NCBI GenBank assembly: GCA_036823295.1
Contig: DAISGD010000019.1
Coordinates: forward strand, 1-53,825
Direction of reading: 5' to 3'
Source: UBA4742 sp002403895
GTDB taxonomy: Bacteria; Actinomycetota; Acidimicrobiia; Acidimicrobiales; Acidimicrobilacustridaceae
Length of the DNA stretch: 53,825 nt
The notes beneath the pieces were generated by a model. The model saw only the letters and a list, made by a program, of their open reading frames with translations. It did no database searches and had not been told where the DNA came from. Shown piece by piece: positions 6,486 to 15,178 of the stretch (its first letter is position 1; each line of letters starts with the position of its first letter). The translations under genes were made by a program, and so were the position numbers.

Positions 6486-8243
6486 ATGGCGACCTACGAC
6501 CTGGTCGTGAAGAACGGCATCGTGATCGACGGCACCGGGCTCGCCCGTCGCCGGGCCGATCTGGCCGTGCGGGACGGCGTCATCGTCCACATCGGCCACG
6601 TGCCCGACGTTGAGGACGCCACCCAGGTGATCGATGCCGAGGGTCGGTTCGTGGCCCCCGGCATCATCGACGCCCACACCCACTACGACCCGCAACTCAC
6701 GTTCGACCCATGGGCCCAGACGTCGTGTTACCAGGGCGTGACCACGGTGCTGGCCGGCAACTGCGGGTTCTCGCTGGCCCCGACCACCGAGGCGGACCGT
6801 GACTACATCACCCGAATGTTCGCCAAGGTCGAGGGCATGGATCCGGTGGCCTTGACCGGCGTCGAATGGGACTTCGAGAGCTTCCCTGAGTTCCTCGCCC
6901 GTCGGGAGGGCAACCTGGGCGTGAACATGGCCTGCATGATCGGCCATTCCAGCCTGCGCCGGTATGTGATGGGCGCCGATGGTTCGCAGCGTGAGGCCAC
7001 CCCCGACGAGGTCGTGCGCATGCGTGAGGTCGTGCGCGAGGCCATGGGCGCCGGGGCGGCTGGATTCTCGTCATCGCATGCCCCCACCCAGCTCGACGGC
7101 GACGAGCGCCCCATTCCCAGCCGGTTCGCCTCGATCGATGAGCTCAAGGCCCTGGTGGAGGAGACCGGTCTGGCCGGCGGCGGCTCGATCTCGTATCTGC
7201 CCCAGAGCTCGATCGGAGGTCTCAACGCCGACGACGAGGAGCTGCTCATCGAGCTGGCTGAGCTGAGCCGTCTGCCGATCGTGATCCAGGGCCTGGGAGC
7301 CCGCAACAAGGTGGACGCCCCCGGCGCCGGGTGGGACCACGCGGTGGAGTTCCTCGAGGATGCCGCCGATCGTGGTGCCGCCATCTTCTCCCTGCTGCGC
7401 AACCACCCCTTCGACCGGATCTTCACCTTCGAGGGCGGGACCCAGCTCTACGACGGCGTACTGCCGTGGCGGGACTGGATGCGCAAGAGTCCCGACGACA
7501 AGGTCGCCGATCTGGTGGACCCGGCGATGCGCGATGTCCTGCGCCACGCCGTCGAGAATCCCAACAAGGACCCAGACCAGGGCTCCACCATCCCGCCGCC
7601 CCATTTCGACGTCATGTACGTGGACGAGGTGACGCGGCCGGAAAACGAGAAGTACCTGAAGCGGTCCATCATTGACATCGCCGCCGAGTTGGGGGTCGAG
7701 CCGGCCGACGCCATGTTCGACCTGGCCCTCAGCGAGGAGCTCAAGATGGGCTTCCGTTGGGAGAACTTCACGCCCGAGTGGGAAGCCTCGGTCACCGAGT
7801 CCATCCAGCACCCGGCCATGATCGCCGGGGTGAGCGACGGTGGCGCCCACCTCGACCGAGACGACGGCGCCGACTGGTCCAGCTACCTGCTGCGCTTTTG
7901 GGTGTATGACCGGCATTTGTGGAGCCTCGAGGAGGCCGTGCGACAGATGACCCAGGTGCCGGCCGCCCTGTGCGGCTTCGCCAACCGAGGGATGCTCCTG
8001 CCCGGCTACGCCGCCGACATGATGATCTTCGACGAGACCATCGGTCCCGACACCAAGCGGCTCACCTACGACCTGCCCGGCGGCGCGGCCCGATTCACCG
8101 CCCTGCCCAAGGGTGTCCACGCCACCATCGTCAACGGGGTGCCCATCGTGATCGAAGGCGTGCTCACCGGGGCCACCCCCGGCCACGTGATCCGGCCGGC
8201 CGGTACCAACGCGGCCACGTCAACGTCGGGAGCAACCGCGTGA
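6486..8243 (+). CDS. D-aminoacylase / N-acyl-D-amino-acid deacylase family amidohydrolase
   Basis: This 585-residue amidohydrolase belongs to the D-aminoacylase-like group. The N-terminal beta-sandwich segment (LVVKNGIVIDGTG) precedes the metal motif IIDAHTHYDPQ near residue 65. GNCGFSLAP follows, GVSDGGAHLDRDDG carries the late catalytic Asp near 460, and the C-terminal sandwich (YAADMMIFD) closes the protein. Known relatives cleave N-acyl-D-amino acids, but many actinobacterial members are uncharacterised and may hydrolyse other amides. The ATG at 6486 follows GGAGG with ideal spacing, ruling out the longer frame from 6384 inside the upstream gene. Its stop overlaps the next start (GTGA at 8240). 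Confidence 0.87.
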   Translation: MATYDLVVKNGIVIDGTGLARRRADLAVRDGVIVHIGHVPDVEDATQVIDAEGRFVAPGIIDAHTHYDPQLTFDPWAQTSCYQGVTTVLAGNCGFSLAPTTEADRDYITRMFAKVEGMDPVALTGVEWDFESFPEFLARREGNLGVNMACMIGHSSLRRYVMGADGSQREATPDEVVRMREVVREAMGAGAAGFSSSHAPTQLDGDERPIPSRFASIDELKALVEETGLAGGGSISYLPQSSIGGLNADDEELLIELAELSRLPIVIQGLGARNKVDAPGAGWDHAVEFLEDAADRGAAIFSLLRNHPFDRIFTFEGGTQLYDGVLPWRDWMRKSPDDKVADLVDPAMRDVLRHAVENPNKDPDQGSTIPPPHFDVMYVDEVTRPENEKYLKRSIIDIAAELGVEPADAMFDLALSEELKMGFRWENFTPEWEASVTESIQHPAMIAGVSDGGAHLDRDDGADWSSYLLRFWVYDRHLWSLEEAVRQMTQVPAALCGFANRGMLLPGYAADMMIFDETIGPDTKRLTYDLPGGAARFTALPKGVHATIVNGVPIVIEGVLTGATPGHVIRPAGTNAATSTSGATA

Positions 8244-9307
8244 AGGGTGTCCTGTTCGACGAGGGCGGGCTGAGCGTCGTCACCGATCTCGCGGTGCGCG
8301 ATCTCCGCTCCGGCGAGGTTCGGGTCGACATCCAGGCCGCGGGGGTGTGTCACAGCGACGTCTCGGTCATCGACGGCACGATTCCATTCCCGACGCCGGT
8401 GGTGCTGGGCCACGAGGGCGTGGGCATCGTCTCCGAACTCGGTCCGGAGGTCACCGGGGTGCAACTCGGGGACCACGTCGTGATCTCGACGCTGTCGAAC
8501 TGCGGCGCCTGCGCGGCCTGCGACAGCGGCCACCCGACCCATTGTCGTGACTCGATCGGCAAGATGTCGGCGCCGTTCCGCCAGGGCGATCGCAAGGTCC
8601 TCCAGTTCGCCAACATCGGGGCCTTCGCCGAGCAGACGGTGATCAAGGCTCGCCAGGCCGTCCCCATCAACAAGGACGTGCCGTTCGAGGTGGCCTCCCT
8701 GCTGGGGTGTGGCGTCATCACCGGGGTGGGCGCGGTGTTCAACCGGGCCAAGGTCAGCCATGGCCAGAGCGTGCTTGTGGTCGGCGTCGGAGGCATCGGC
8801 CTCAACGTCATCCAGGGCGCGGCCCTGGCCGACGCGGTGCCGATCATCGCGGTCGACACCAATCCCCGCAAGGAGGCACTGGCCCGCCAATTTGGCGCCA
8901 CGCACTTCATCAACGCGGCCGAGGTCGATACCGTCGAGGAGGTCAAGGAGATCTGCCCCAATGGGGTTGACGTGTCCTTCGAGTGCGTCGGCCACCCGGC
9001 GCTCATCCGCAACGCCGTCGACGCCCTCGACTGGGGTGGCACCTGCGTGATTCTGGGCGTGCCCAAGTTCGGCACCGAGGCCAGCTTCCTCGTCTCGTCG
9101 ATGTACAACGACAAGACGATCATGGGTTGCCGGTATGGCGCGGGCCGACCCCACAAGGACATCCCGCTGTTCGTCGATCTGTACCTGGCCGGCCGGCTCA
9201 AGCTTGACGAGCTGGTGACCAAGACCTACGCCATGGAAGACATCCAACAGACCCTCGACGACATGCACAACGGCGACCTTGCCCGCGGCGTATTGCAGAT
9301 CGGCTGA
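8240..9307 (+). CDS. Zn-dependent alcohol dehydrogenase (MDR superfamily)
   Basis: The 355-residue product is a zinc alcohol dehydrogenase. Catalytic zinc ligands lie in AGVCHSDVS and GHEGVG, structural-zinc cysteines in CGACAACDSGHPTHC, and the NAD-binding glycine motif in VGVGGIGLN. It resembles the actinobacterial class-III or NDMA-dependent type dehydrogenases, which oxidise alcohols or hydroxymethyl compounds. The GTG start at 8240 overlaps the preceding stop by four bases, so it is part of the same operon. Together with the aldehyde dehydrogenase at 4937 it could carry an alcohol to an acid. The electron acceptor and substrate are not deducible. Confidence 0.9.
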   Translation: MKGVLFDEGGLSVVTDLAVRDLRSGEVRVDIQAAGVCHSDVSVIDGTIPFPTPVVLGHEGVGIVSELGPEVTGVQLGDHVVISTLSNCGACAACDSGHPTHCRDSIGKMSAPFRQGDRKVLQFANIGAFAEQTVIKARQAVPINKDVPFEVASLLGCGVITGVGAVFNRAKVSHGQSVLVVGVGGIGLNVIQGAALADAVPIIAVDTNPRKEALARQFGATHFINAAEVDTVEEVKEICPNGVDVSFECVGHPALIRNAVDALDWGGTCVILGVPKFGTEASFLVSSMYNDKTIMGCRYGAGRPHKDIPLFVDLYLAGRLKLDELVTKTYAMEDIQQTLDDMHNGDLARGVLQIG

Positions 9308-9330
9308 CGGGCCTCCATGAACGACTATCC

Positions 9331-10260
9331 ATGAGCTTGCCGGCGGAACTCCAGGAGTTGGCCGCGTCGGTCTCCAACTGGGGCCGATGGGGCGCCGACG
9401 ACGAGCGGGGCACCCAGAACCTGATCGATGGTGCGGCCCTGCGGCGGGGACTCGACGCCGTCCGCGATGGTCGTCACCTCTCGCTCGCCATCCCCCTCGA
9501 TCAGACGAGCCCCCAGGAGGGTGGTGCGCCGGGCCGCATCGCGCCCTCGCGCACGATGCTGTCGATCAACCAGACCTACAGCGGCGCCGACGGTGACGCC
9601 GCGTTCAACGACGACACGGTGGTGATGAGCCTGGCTGCCGGTACCCATGTCGATGCCCTCGGCCATGTGTCCTATGGGGGGTTCCTCTACAACGGCTTCC
9701 TCGACTCGACGGTGACGGCCGGCGGCGGCCTCACCCGCTGCGGCGCCGACAAGTTGCAGCCGATCCTGAGCCGGGGAGTGCTGCTCGACGTGGCCGCGGG
9801 GCATGGCGTCGACCGTCTCGACCCCGGCTACGCCATCACCGCCGAAGATCTCGACGCCGCCGTCGAGCACGCCCGGGTGACCCTGGTGCCGGGAGACGTG
9901 GCCTGCGTCCGCACCGGGCAGATGCAACTCCTTCACGCCGGCCAGACGGTGGCCTACAACCACGACACACCCGGACTGTCCACTGCCACGATCCGCTGGA
10001 TCCGCGAGCACGACCTCGGGGCCGTGTTCACCGATACCTACGTGTACGAGGTGTGGCCCCCCCAGGACTGGGCCGCCATGATGGTCGTCCACATGATCCA
10101 CCTGCGCGACATGGGCCAGATCCAGGGTCAGAACTTTGATTTCGAGGCCCTGGCCAGCGACTGCTCGTCCGACGGCGTGTTCGAGTTCCTGTTCAGCGCC
10201 CACCCCGAACCGTTCACGGGCGGGTGCAGCGCCCCGGTGCATCCCGTAGCCACTAAGTAG
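9331..10260 (+). CDS. Cyclase family (KynB-like) metal-dependent hydrolase
   Basis: The 309-residue protein has the signature of the cyclase/kynurenine formamidase family: GTHVDALGH (residues 104-112), with metal ligands His106, Asp108 and His112. Members hydrolyse amides, lactones or esters using a divalent metal. It has the extended N-terminus (WGADDERGTQNLI) seen in the actinobacterial and fungal branch. It starts 24 nt after the alcohol dehydrogenase and is the last gene of the operon begun at 3741. Together the operon supplies two oxidations and three hydrolytic steps. Substrate unknown. Confidence 0.87.
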   Translation: MSLPAELQELAASVSNWGRWGADDERGTQNLIDGAALRRGLDAVRDGRHLSLAIPLDQTSPQEGGAPGRIAPSRTMLSINQTYSGADGDAAFNDDTVVMSLAAGTHVDALGHVSYGGFLYNGFLDSTVTAGGGLTRCGADKLQPILSRGVLLDVAAGHGVDRLDPGYAITAEDLDAAVEHARVTLVPGDVACVRTGQMQLLHAGQTVAYNHDTPGLSTATIRWIREHDLGAVFTDTYVYEVWPPQDWAAMMVVHMIHLRDMGQIQGQNFDFEALASDCSSDGVFEFLFSAHPEPFTGGCSAPVHPVATK

Positions 10261-10405
10261 TCGTCGCAGCTGTTCTGGCCTGCCCGGTGGCTGAAACCCA
10301 TCAGCGTGGGCGCAGCGACAACCATTCCCGCTTCAGGTCGGGGTCAGGGTGTCGATAGGATTGTTGGCTCGTGGTTCACCCGTGCGAGCCGCCTTTCCGG
10401 ATCTG

Positions 10406-12421
10406 ATGGCCATCGACACCACCTCCATCGAGACGCACCCCGGTGCGCTCGACCTGACCGACCGGGTCGCGCTCCCAGCGACCCCACCGTCAGACGCGCC
10501 CGAAACCGCCGTCGAGCGGTGGCCCGCCACTCCGGCTGATCGGGTCGCCCAAACTTTCCAACCGTCCGTCCGTTACCTTCCCGCCCTCGACGGGATGCGG
10601 GCGCTGGCCGTGGCCTCGGTGTTGCTCTACCACGGGGACGTGAGTTGGATCCCGGGGGGCTTCCTCGGGGTCGAAGTCTTTTTCGTCATCAGCGGCTACC
10701 TGATCACCTCGCTGCTGCTGGCCGAGCGCGAGAGCACCGGTGGCACGGCCTACCTGGCCTTCTGGGCCCGCCGAGCCCGGCGCCTGCTTCCCGCCCTCTT
10801 CGCGATGCTGGCCGTGGTGTCGGCGGTGTGGTTGTTGAAGGTCCCCGGCGAGGCGGCCCGCATCCGCGGCGACATCGTCGGGGCGCTCACGTACATCACG
10901 AACTGGTACCAGATCGTCGTTCGCCAGTCGTACTTCGAGGCCATCGGGCGCCCATCGCCCCTGCGTCACCTGTGGTCGCTGGCGGTGGAAGAGCAGTTCT
11001 ACCTCGTATGGCCGATCGTGTTGGCCGGCCTTTCCCGCGTGACCCGGGGTCGGCGCGGTCACCTCCTCGTCATCATCGGGGGGTTGGCTGCCGCCTCGGC
11101 GGCGTGGGGGGTTCGCCTCTATCATCCCGGCCTCGATCCGTCGCGGGTCTACTACGGCACCGACACGCGGGCCGCCGGTGTGCTGCTGGGTGCCGCCCTG
11201 GCGGTGGCCGCCCCGCCTTGGCTCATGCGGGCGAAGGTGCACGTCGGGGCACGAGCGCTGTTCACCGTCGTGGGTGGGGTGGGCCTCGTCGGCATCGGCT
11301 GGATGATGGTGAAGGCCAACGAGTTCGACCCGATGGTGTACCAGGGTGGCTTCGTGGTGCTCGACGTGTTCGCGGTGGCGGCCGTCGCCGCCGTTGTGCA
11401 CCCGTGCGCCACCATCTGGTCCAAGATCCTGGGGGTCGGCCCCCTGGTATGGATCGGCAAGCGGTCCTACGGCATCTACCTGTGGCATTGGCCGATCTTC
11501 GTGCTGACCCGGCCGGGTCTCGACGTCACCGCCTCCTCAGGCACCTTGTTGGCGCTCCGCCTGGGGCTGACCGTGTCGGTGGCGGAGATTTCCTACCGAC
11601 TCATCGAGTTGCCGGTGCGCCAAGGCGCTCTGCGTCGGCTGTGGGCCCGGCGCTCGTTGCCCGACGGTCCGCTGCCTCGCCGTGCCCGTCGCCAGGTGGT
11701 CGGGGGAGCATTGGTGGCTCTGGCCCTGATCGCCACGCTGCTCGTCGGCTTGGTGAATGCTCGACCCAACACCACCATCTCCGGTGTCGACCTGGCCGGC
11801 GCCACCACTGATGATCTGGGCAATGTGGTGGACGAGACCTCGCTGCCGCCGGTCACCACCGCGGCTCCGACCACCACTGCGGTGACGGGGGTTCCGGTGG
11901 TCGTGCCCTTGCCTCCGCCGCCGACGGTGCCGCCCCCACCAGCCATCGTTCCCATCCCGGGTAACGCCATCATCGCGGTGGGGGACTCGGTGCTCCTCGG
12001 GGCCCGAGGCATGGTGCGCAACCAGTTCCCCAACATCCTCATCAACGCCGAGGTGGGCCGTCAGTTCAACGTGCTCCCGGGGCTGATCCCGGCGCTGGCC
12101 AACGTCGGCGCGTTGCGCCCCAACGTCATCGTGCACCTGGGCACCAACGGCCCGCCGACCGATGGCGATCTTGGGAAGATTCTCGACGCCCTGGCCGGAG
12201 CGAACAAAGTCGTCCTGGTCACCACCCGTGAACCGCGATCGTGGCAGGACCTCACCAACCAGCGACTCGGCGCGGCGGCCATGGGCCGGTCGAACGTGGC
12301 CGTGGTCGACTGGTATCTGGCCAGCGAGGGTCATCCCGAGTACTTCGTGGCCGACGGGGTGCACCTCACGCAAGTCGGGGCGCAAGCTTACGCCGTGGCC
12401 CTCGCCTCCGCCTTCCGCTGA
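10406..12421 (+). CDS. Membrane acyltransferase 3 with C-terminal SGNH domain (OafA-type)
   Basis: The roughly 671-residue protein starts with an acyltransferase-3 domain (YLPALDGMRALAV, then FLGVEVFFVISGYLITSLL and a run of about ten hydrophobic helices). It continues through a Pro/Thr-rich linker near residues 495-525 to an SGNH hydrolase-like domain (IIAVGDSVLLGARG, VIVHLGTNGP, and DGVHLT near the end). Such proteins O-acylate cell-surface sugars, using the membrane part to receive acyl groups and the extracytoplasmic domain to transfer them. The start is uncertain: GTG 10349 and GTG 10382 are in frame, and a TAGGAT -10-like element at 10356-10361 favours a start downstream of it, so I give the ATG at 10406. 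Confidence 0.88.
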   Translation: MAIDTTSIETHPGALDLTDRVALPATPPSDAPETAVERWPATPADRVAQTFQPSVRYLPALDGMRALAVASVLLYHGDVSWIPGGFLGVEVFFVISGYLITSLLLAERESTGGTAYLAFWARRARRLLPALFAMLAVVSAVWLLKVPGEAARIRGDIVGALTYITNWYQIVVRQSYFEAIGRPSPLRHLWSLAVEEQFYLVWPIVLAGLSRVTRGRRGHLLVIIGGLAAASAAWGVRLYHPGLDPSRVYYGTDTRAAGVLLGAALAVAAPPWLMRAKVHVGARALFTVVGGVGLVGIGWMMVKANEFDPMVYQGGFVVLDVFAVAAVAAVVHPCATIWSKILGVGPLVWIGKRSYGIYLWHWPIFVLTRPGLDVTASSGTLLALRLGLTVSVAEISYRLIELPVRQGALRRLWARRSLPDGPLPRRARRQVVGGALVALALIATLLVGLVNARPNTTISGVDLAGATTDDLGNVVDETSLPPVTTAAPTTTAVTGVPVVVPLPPPPTVPPPPAIVPIPGNAIIAVGDSVLLGARGMVRNQFPNILINAEVGRQFNVLPGLIPALANVGALRPNVIVHLGTNGPPTDGDLGKILDALAGANKVVLVTTREPRSWQDLTNQRLGAAAMGRSNVAVVDWYLASEGHPEYFVADGVHLTQVGAQAYAVALASAFR

Positions 12422-12449
12422 GCCTGGACCCCTCGGCTCCGCACGGCAG

Positions 12450-12455
12450 TAGCGT
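12450..12455 (+). promoter_or_regulatory. Leaderless -10 element of the cupin gene
   Basis: TAGCGT ends 7 nt before the ATG at 12463, in the context TAGCGTTCGGTCC. Almost the same string (TAGCGTTCGGCGCC) precedes the unrelated gene at 42909. Confidence 0.45.
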
Positions 12456-12462
12456 TCGGTCC

Positions 12463-12891
12463 ATGCAGTCGGCCGAGATCATCGACACGCTGGGGTTGAT
12501 CCCGCACCCCGAGGGTGGGTGGTACCGCGAGACGTGGCGGGCCGAGGACGGCGCCGGTGGGCGGCCGCGGGGAACCGCCATCTACTACCTGCTCACCGCG
12601 GGGGAGCGCTCGCACTGGCATCGGGTGGACGCGGTGGAGACCTGGCACCACTACGCCGGTGATCCCTTGGAACTGTGGATCTCCTCCGATGGCATGGACC
12701 GGGAACTGCACGTGCTCGGCACCGACCTGCTGGCCGGCGAGCGACCCCAGGTCGTGGTGCCGGTGGGGGCCTGGCAGGCGGCCAACCCCCGGGGCGCGTT
12801 CACTCTGGTCGGCTGCACGGTGGTACCCGGCTTCGACTTCGCCGGCTTCGAGTTGGCACCGCCCGACTGGCAGCCCGGCCGCGACTCCTAG
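12463..12891 (+). CDS. DUF985 cupin-domain protein
   Basis: This 142-residue protein is a DUF985-type cupin. It has the family opening (LGLIPHPEGGWYRETWR), the cupin strand with SHWHRVDAVETWHHYAG near residues 48-64, and the closing VGCTVVPGFDFAGFELA. The conserved histidines suggest metal or small-ligand binding, but no biochemical role is established that I can name. It matches the family's usual length. It lies between the surface acyltransferase and the GNAT gene, and its stop codon TAG is the first half of the next gene's -10 element. Confidence 0.85.
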   Translation: MQSAEIIDTLGLIPHPEGGWYRETWRAEDGAGGRPRGTAIYYLLTAGERSHWHRVDAVETWHHYAGDPLELWISSDGMDRELHVLGTDLLAGERPQVVVPVGAWQAANPRGAFTLVGCTVVPGFDFAGFELAPPDWQPGRDS

Positions 12892-12894
12892 GAT
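12889..12894 (+). promoter_or_regulatory. -10 element overlapping a stop codon
   Basis: TAGGAT contains the TAG stop of the cupin gene (12889-12891) and ends 6 nt before the ATG at 12901. This is consistent with a leaderless promoter built on the upstream stop codon. Confidence 0.45.
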
Positions 12895-12900
12895 CCGGCT

Positions 12901-13353
12901 ATGTCGATTCGAGAGGCAACGGCCGATGATCTGGGCGAGATCGCCGCGCTGATCCACGAGTTGGCCGCCTATGAGCGGGCGGCCGACGAGGTCGCCTTCG
13001 ACCTCGACGAGCTCGGCCATCACCTGTTCGGTCCCGCGCCGGCGGCCTGGGTGCTGGTGGCCGAGACCGATCCCGGCCGGGTGGCGGGCCTGGCCCTGTA
13101 CTTCCCCACATTCTCGACATGGCTGGGACGGCCGGGAATCTGGCTGGAGGACCTGTTCGTGCGACCCGAGTTCCGAGGTGGAGGGCACGGCCGAGCGCTG
13201 TTCGACGCGGTGCGGGACCGCACCGAAGGCCGCGTCGAGTGGGCGGTGCTGGACTGGAACGAAACGGCCATCGGGTTCTACCGCTCGCTGGGCGCCGAGC
13301 CGGTCGACGGCTGGACTCGCTATCGCTGGCTCCCTGGTTCCGTCCCGTCGTGA
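12901..13353 (+). CDS. GNAT N-acetyltransferase, SSAT/thialysine acetyltransferase-like
   Basis: The 150-residue GNAT protein resembles spermidine/diamine and thialysine acetyltransferases. Diagnostic segments are the N-terminal ELAAYERAADEV, YFPTFSTWLGRPGIWLEDL (82-100), the acetyl-CoA loop RPEFRGGGHG and the late WAVLDWNETAIGFYRSLGA. It would acetylate a primary amine of a polyamine or lysine analogue using acetyl-CoA. Length is typical for the group. It is probably transcribed from its own leaderless promoter. Substrate preference is inferred from family resemblance only. Confidence 0.85.
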   Translation: MSIREATADDLGEIAALIHELAAYERAADEVAFDLDELGHHLFGPAPAAWVLVAETDPGRVAGLALYFPTFSTWLGRPGIWLEDLFVRPEFRGGGHGRALFDAVRDRTEGRVEWAVLDWNETAIGFYRSLGAEPVDGWTRYRWLPGSVPS

Positions 13354-13370
13354 CCGACCGCGCCCACCGG

Positions 13371-13417
13371 TCGTTCCTGCATCTGGCCCCACCACAGGGC
13401 GCGATCTGAAGGAACGA
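13371..13417. repeat. Inverted repeat between the GNAT and acyl-CoA ligase genes
   Basis: The arms TCGTTCCT (13371-13378) and AGGAACGA (13410-13417) are perfect complements separated by 31 nt. It may be a termination hairpin, although no U-tract follows. Confidence 0.3.
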
Positions 13418-13441
13418 TCGGCATCGGGGCGACTCGCTAAG

Positions 13442-13456
13442 CTGACGGCTCGTCAG
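13442..13456. promoter_or_regulatory. CTGAC-N5-GTCAG operator 2
   Basis: CTGAC-GGCTC-GTCAG followed by AAA lies 23 nt upstream of the acyl-CoA ligase start. It sits immediately after a TAAGCT -10-like string and so would overlap the transcription start. The layout matches operator 3 at 15136. Confidence 0.5.
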
Positions 13457-13479
13457 AAACGGACCAACGAGGGGACCGC

Positions 13480-15003
13480 ATGCTGGAAGCGCCGACGCTA
13501 TGGGGACTGATCGAGGCACGGGCCGCGGCCACCCCCGACGCGCTCATGGCGGTGGACGAGATCGGTCGCGAGATGACGTTCGCGGACTATCGGGACCGGG
13601 TGGCCGTGGCCGCCGCCGGCCTGGCCGCCGACTACGACATCGGGCTTGGCGACGTCATCACCTGGCAGCTCCCCACCTGGCTCGAGTCCATGGTGCTGGT
13701 CGGGGCCATCTCCCGGTTGGGCGCGACCCAGAACCCGGTGCTACCCATCTACCGCGAGCGCGAAGTCGGGTTCTGCGTGCGCCAGGCCGGCTCCAAGCTG
13801 CTCGTCGTCCCATCGGACTTCGCCGGGTTCGACTTCGTCGCCATGGCCGAGAGCATCGCCACCGACGTGGGCGGGGTGGCGATCCTGACCTCGGACCGCT
13901 CGCTGCCGGAGGGCGATCCGGCCACCTTGGCCGAGCCGCCGGCGTCCGGCGACGATGTGCGCTGGCTTTTCTACACCTCGGGCACCACCGCCGATCCCAA
14001 GGGTGCCCAGCACACCGACACCACCATCGCCGCCGTGGCCCGCGGCATGGGAGAACGGCTCGACATCACCGCGGAGGACCGTCACTCGCTGGTGTTCCCC
14101 TTCACCCACATCGGCGGCATCACCTGGCTGTTCACCACCATGCAGACGGGGATGAGCAACATCTTGTTCCAGGCGTTCGTCCCCAAGGTCGTGATCCCGA
14201 TCCTGAGCGAGCGGCGAGTGACCATGGCCGGCTCGGGCACCTATTTCCACCAGACCTACGTGGCCGCCCAGAAGGAGGCCGATCACCCGCTGTTCCCCGA
14301 GGTTCGATGCTTCCCCGGTGGCGGCGCCCCCAAGCCGGTCTCGCTCTACTGGGAGGTGCAGGACCTCTTCGGTGCCCCGATCGTGTCGGGCTACGGCCTG
14401 ACCGAGGTCCCCATCCTCACCATGGGCGGAGTCGACGATCTCGACGACGACCTGGCCGCCACCGAAGGGGCACCCATGCCCGGCGTGGAGCTCAAGCTGG
14501 TGAAGCTGGACGGAACGGTCGCCGCTGTGGGGGAGGAGGGCGAGGTCCGGGCCAAGGCTCCCCAGCTCATGGTCGGCTACCTGGACAGCTCCCTGGACGC
14601 CGACGGGTTCGATGAGGAGGGCTACTTCCGCACCGGCGACCTCGGGATGCTGAACGAGCGCAACATGTTGACCATCACCGGTCGACTGAAGGACGTGATC
14701 ATTCGCAAGGGGGAGAACGTCAGTGCCAAAGAGGTGGAGGACCTCCTCTACACCCATCCCAAGGTGGCCGACGTGGCCGTCATCGGGCTGGCCGACCCCG
14801 AACGGGGCGAGCGAGTGTGCGCGGTGGTGGCCACAGCCGAGGGCGCTGAGCCTCTCGCTCTGGCCGAGATGGTGGCCTTTTGCAGGGACGCCGGGCTCAT
14901 GGTGCAGAAGATCCCCGAACAGCTGGAGCTGCTCGACGTCATCCCCCGCAACCCCACGGGCAAGATCCTCAAGCAACAGCTCCGCGACACCTACGCCACC
15001 TGA
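13480..15003 (+). CDS. AMP-dependent acyl-CoA synthetase (FadD-type)
   Basis: The 507-residue ligase belongs to the ANL superfamily. It has the phosphate loop FYTSGTTADPKG near residue 165, the acyl-pocket motif SGYGLTE near 307, YFRTGDLG near 385, the hinge GRLKDVIIRKGENV near 407, and the C-terminal catalytic Lys in RNPTGKILK. It activates a carboxylic acid to its CoA thioester through an acyl-AMP. It resembles cyclohexanecarboxylate-type or medium-chain ligases more than the two FadD19-like ligases in the window. GAGGGG provides the ribosome-binding site. A CTGAC-type operator lies at its promoter, as at the SDR gene that follows. Confidence 0.9.
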   Translation: MLEAPTLWGLIEARAAATPDALMAVDEIGREMTFADYRDRVAVAAAGLAADYDIGLGDVITWQLPTWLESMVLVGAISRLGATQNPVLPIYREREVGFCVRQAGSKLLVVPSDFAGFDFVAMAESIATDVGGVAILTSDRSLPEGDPATLAEPPASGDDVRWLFYTSGTTADPKGAQHTDTTIAAVARGMGERLDITAEDRHSLVFPFTHIGGITWLFTTMQTGMSNILFQAFVPKVVIPILSERRVTMAGSGTYFHQTYVAAQKEADHPLFPEVRCFPGGGAPKPVSLYWEVQDLFGAPIVSGYGLTEVPILTMGGVDDLDDDLAATEGAPMPGVELKLVKLDGTVAAVGEEGEVRAKAPQLMVGYLDSSLDADGFDEEGYFRTGDLGMLNERNMLTITGRLKDVIIRKGENVSAKEVEDLLYTHPKVADVAVIGLADPERGERVCAVVATAEGAEPLALAEMVAFCRDAGLMVQKIPEQLELLDVIPRNPTGKILKQQLRDTYAT

Positions 15004-15040
15004 CCCTCCTCTACCTCCGCCCCGACCGCCCACAACCCGC

Positions 15041-15100
15041 GTTTCGGCGTCAGTTCTGCCCGCTGAGCGGGAAGTTTTGGGGCAGAAAGTGGTGGGTTCG
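15041..15100 (+). repeat. Dispersed intergenic hairpin repeat, copy 2
   Basis: The core CCCGCT-G-AGCGGG (15059-15071) is nested with an outer pair TTCTGCC (15054-15060) and GGCAGAA (15081-15087). The leading GCGTCAGTT and trailing G-rich tract match copies near 2680-2735 (opposite strand) and 50349-50400. It lies after the acyl-CoA ligase gene. Confidence 0.5.
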
Positions 15101-15129
15101 GGGATTTCGGGCGGGTGAGGGGTCCTCGC

Positions 15130-15135
15130 TACAAT
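15130..15135 (+). promoter_or_regulatory. -10 element of the SDR/ThDP-like operon
   Basis: TACAAT is close to the TAnnnT consensus and directly abuts the CTGAC-type inverted repeat. The repeat therefore covers the expected transcription start, a classical repressor position. Confidence 0.5.
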
Positions 15136-15150
15136 CTGACGACTCATCAG
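15136..15150. promoter_or_regulatory. CTGAC-N5-GTCAG operator 3
   Basis: CTGAC-GACTC-ATCAG followed by AAA lies 28 nt upstream of the SDR start. One arm base differs from the consensus. Position relative to the -10 is nearly the same as at 13442. Confidence 0.5.
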
Positions 15151-15178
15151 AAATTCGACACGCAGGGAGACAAGCGGC

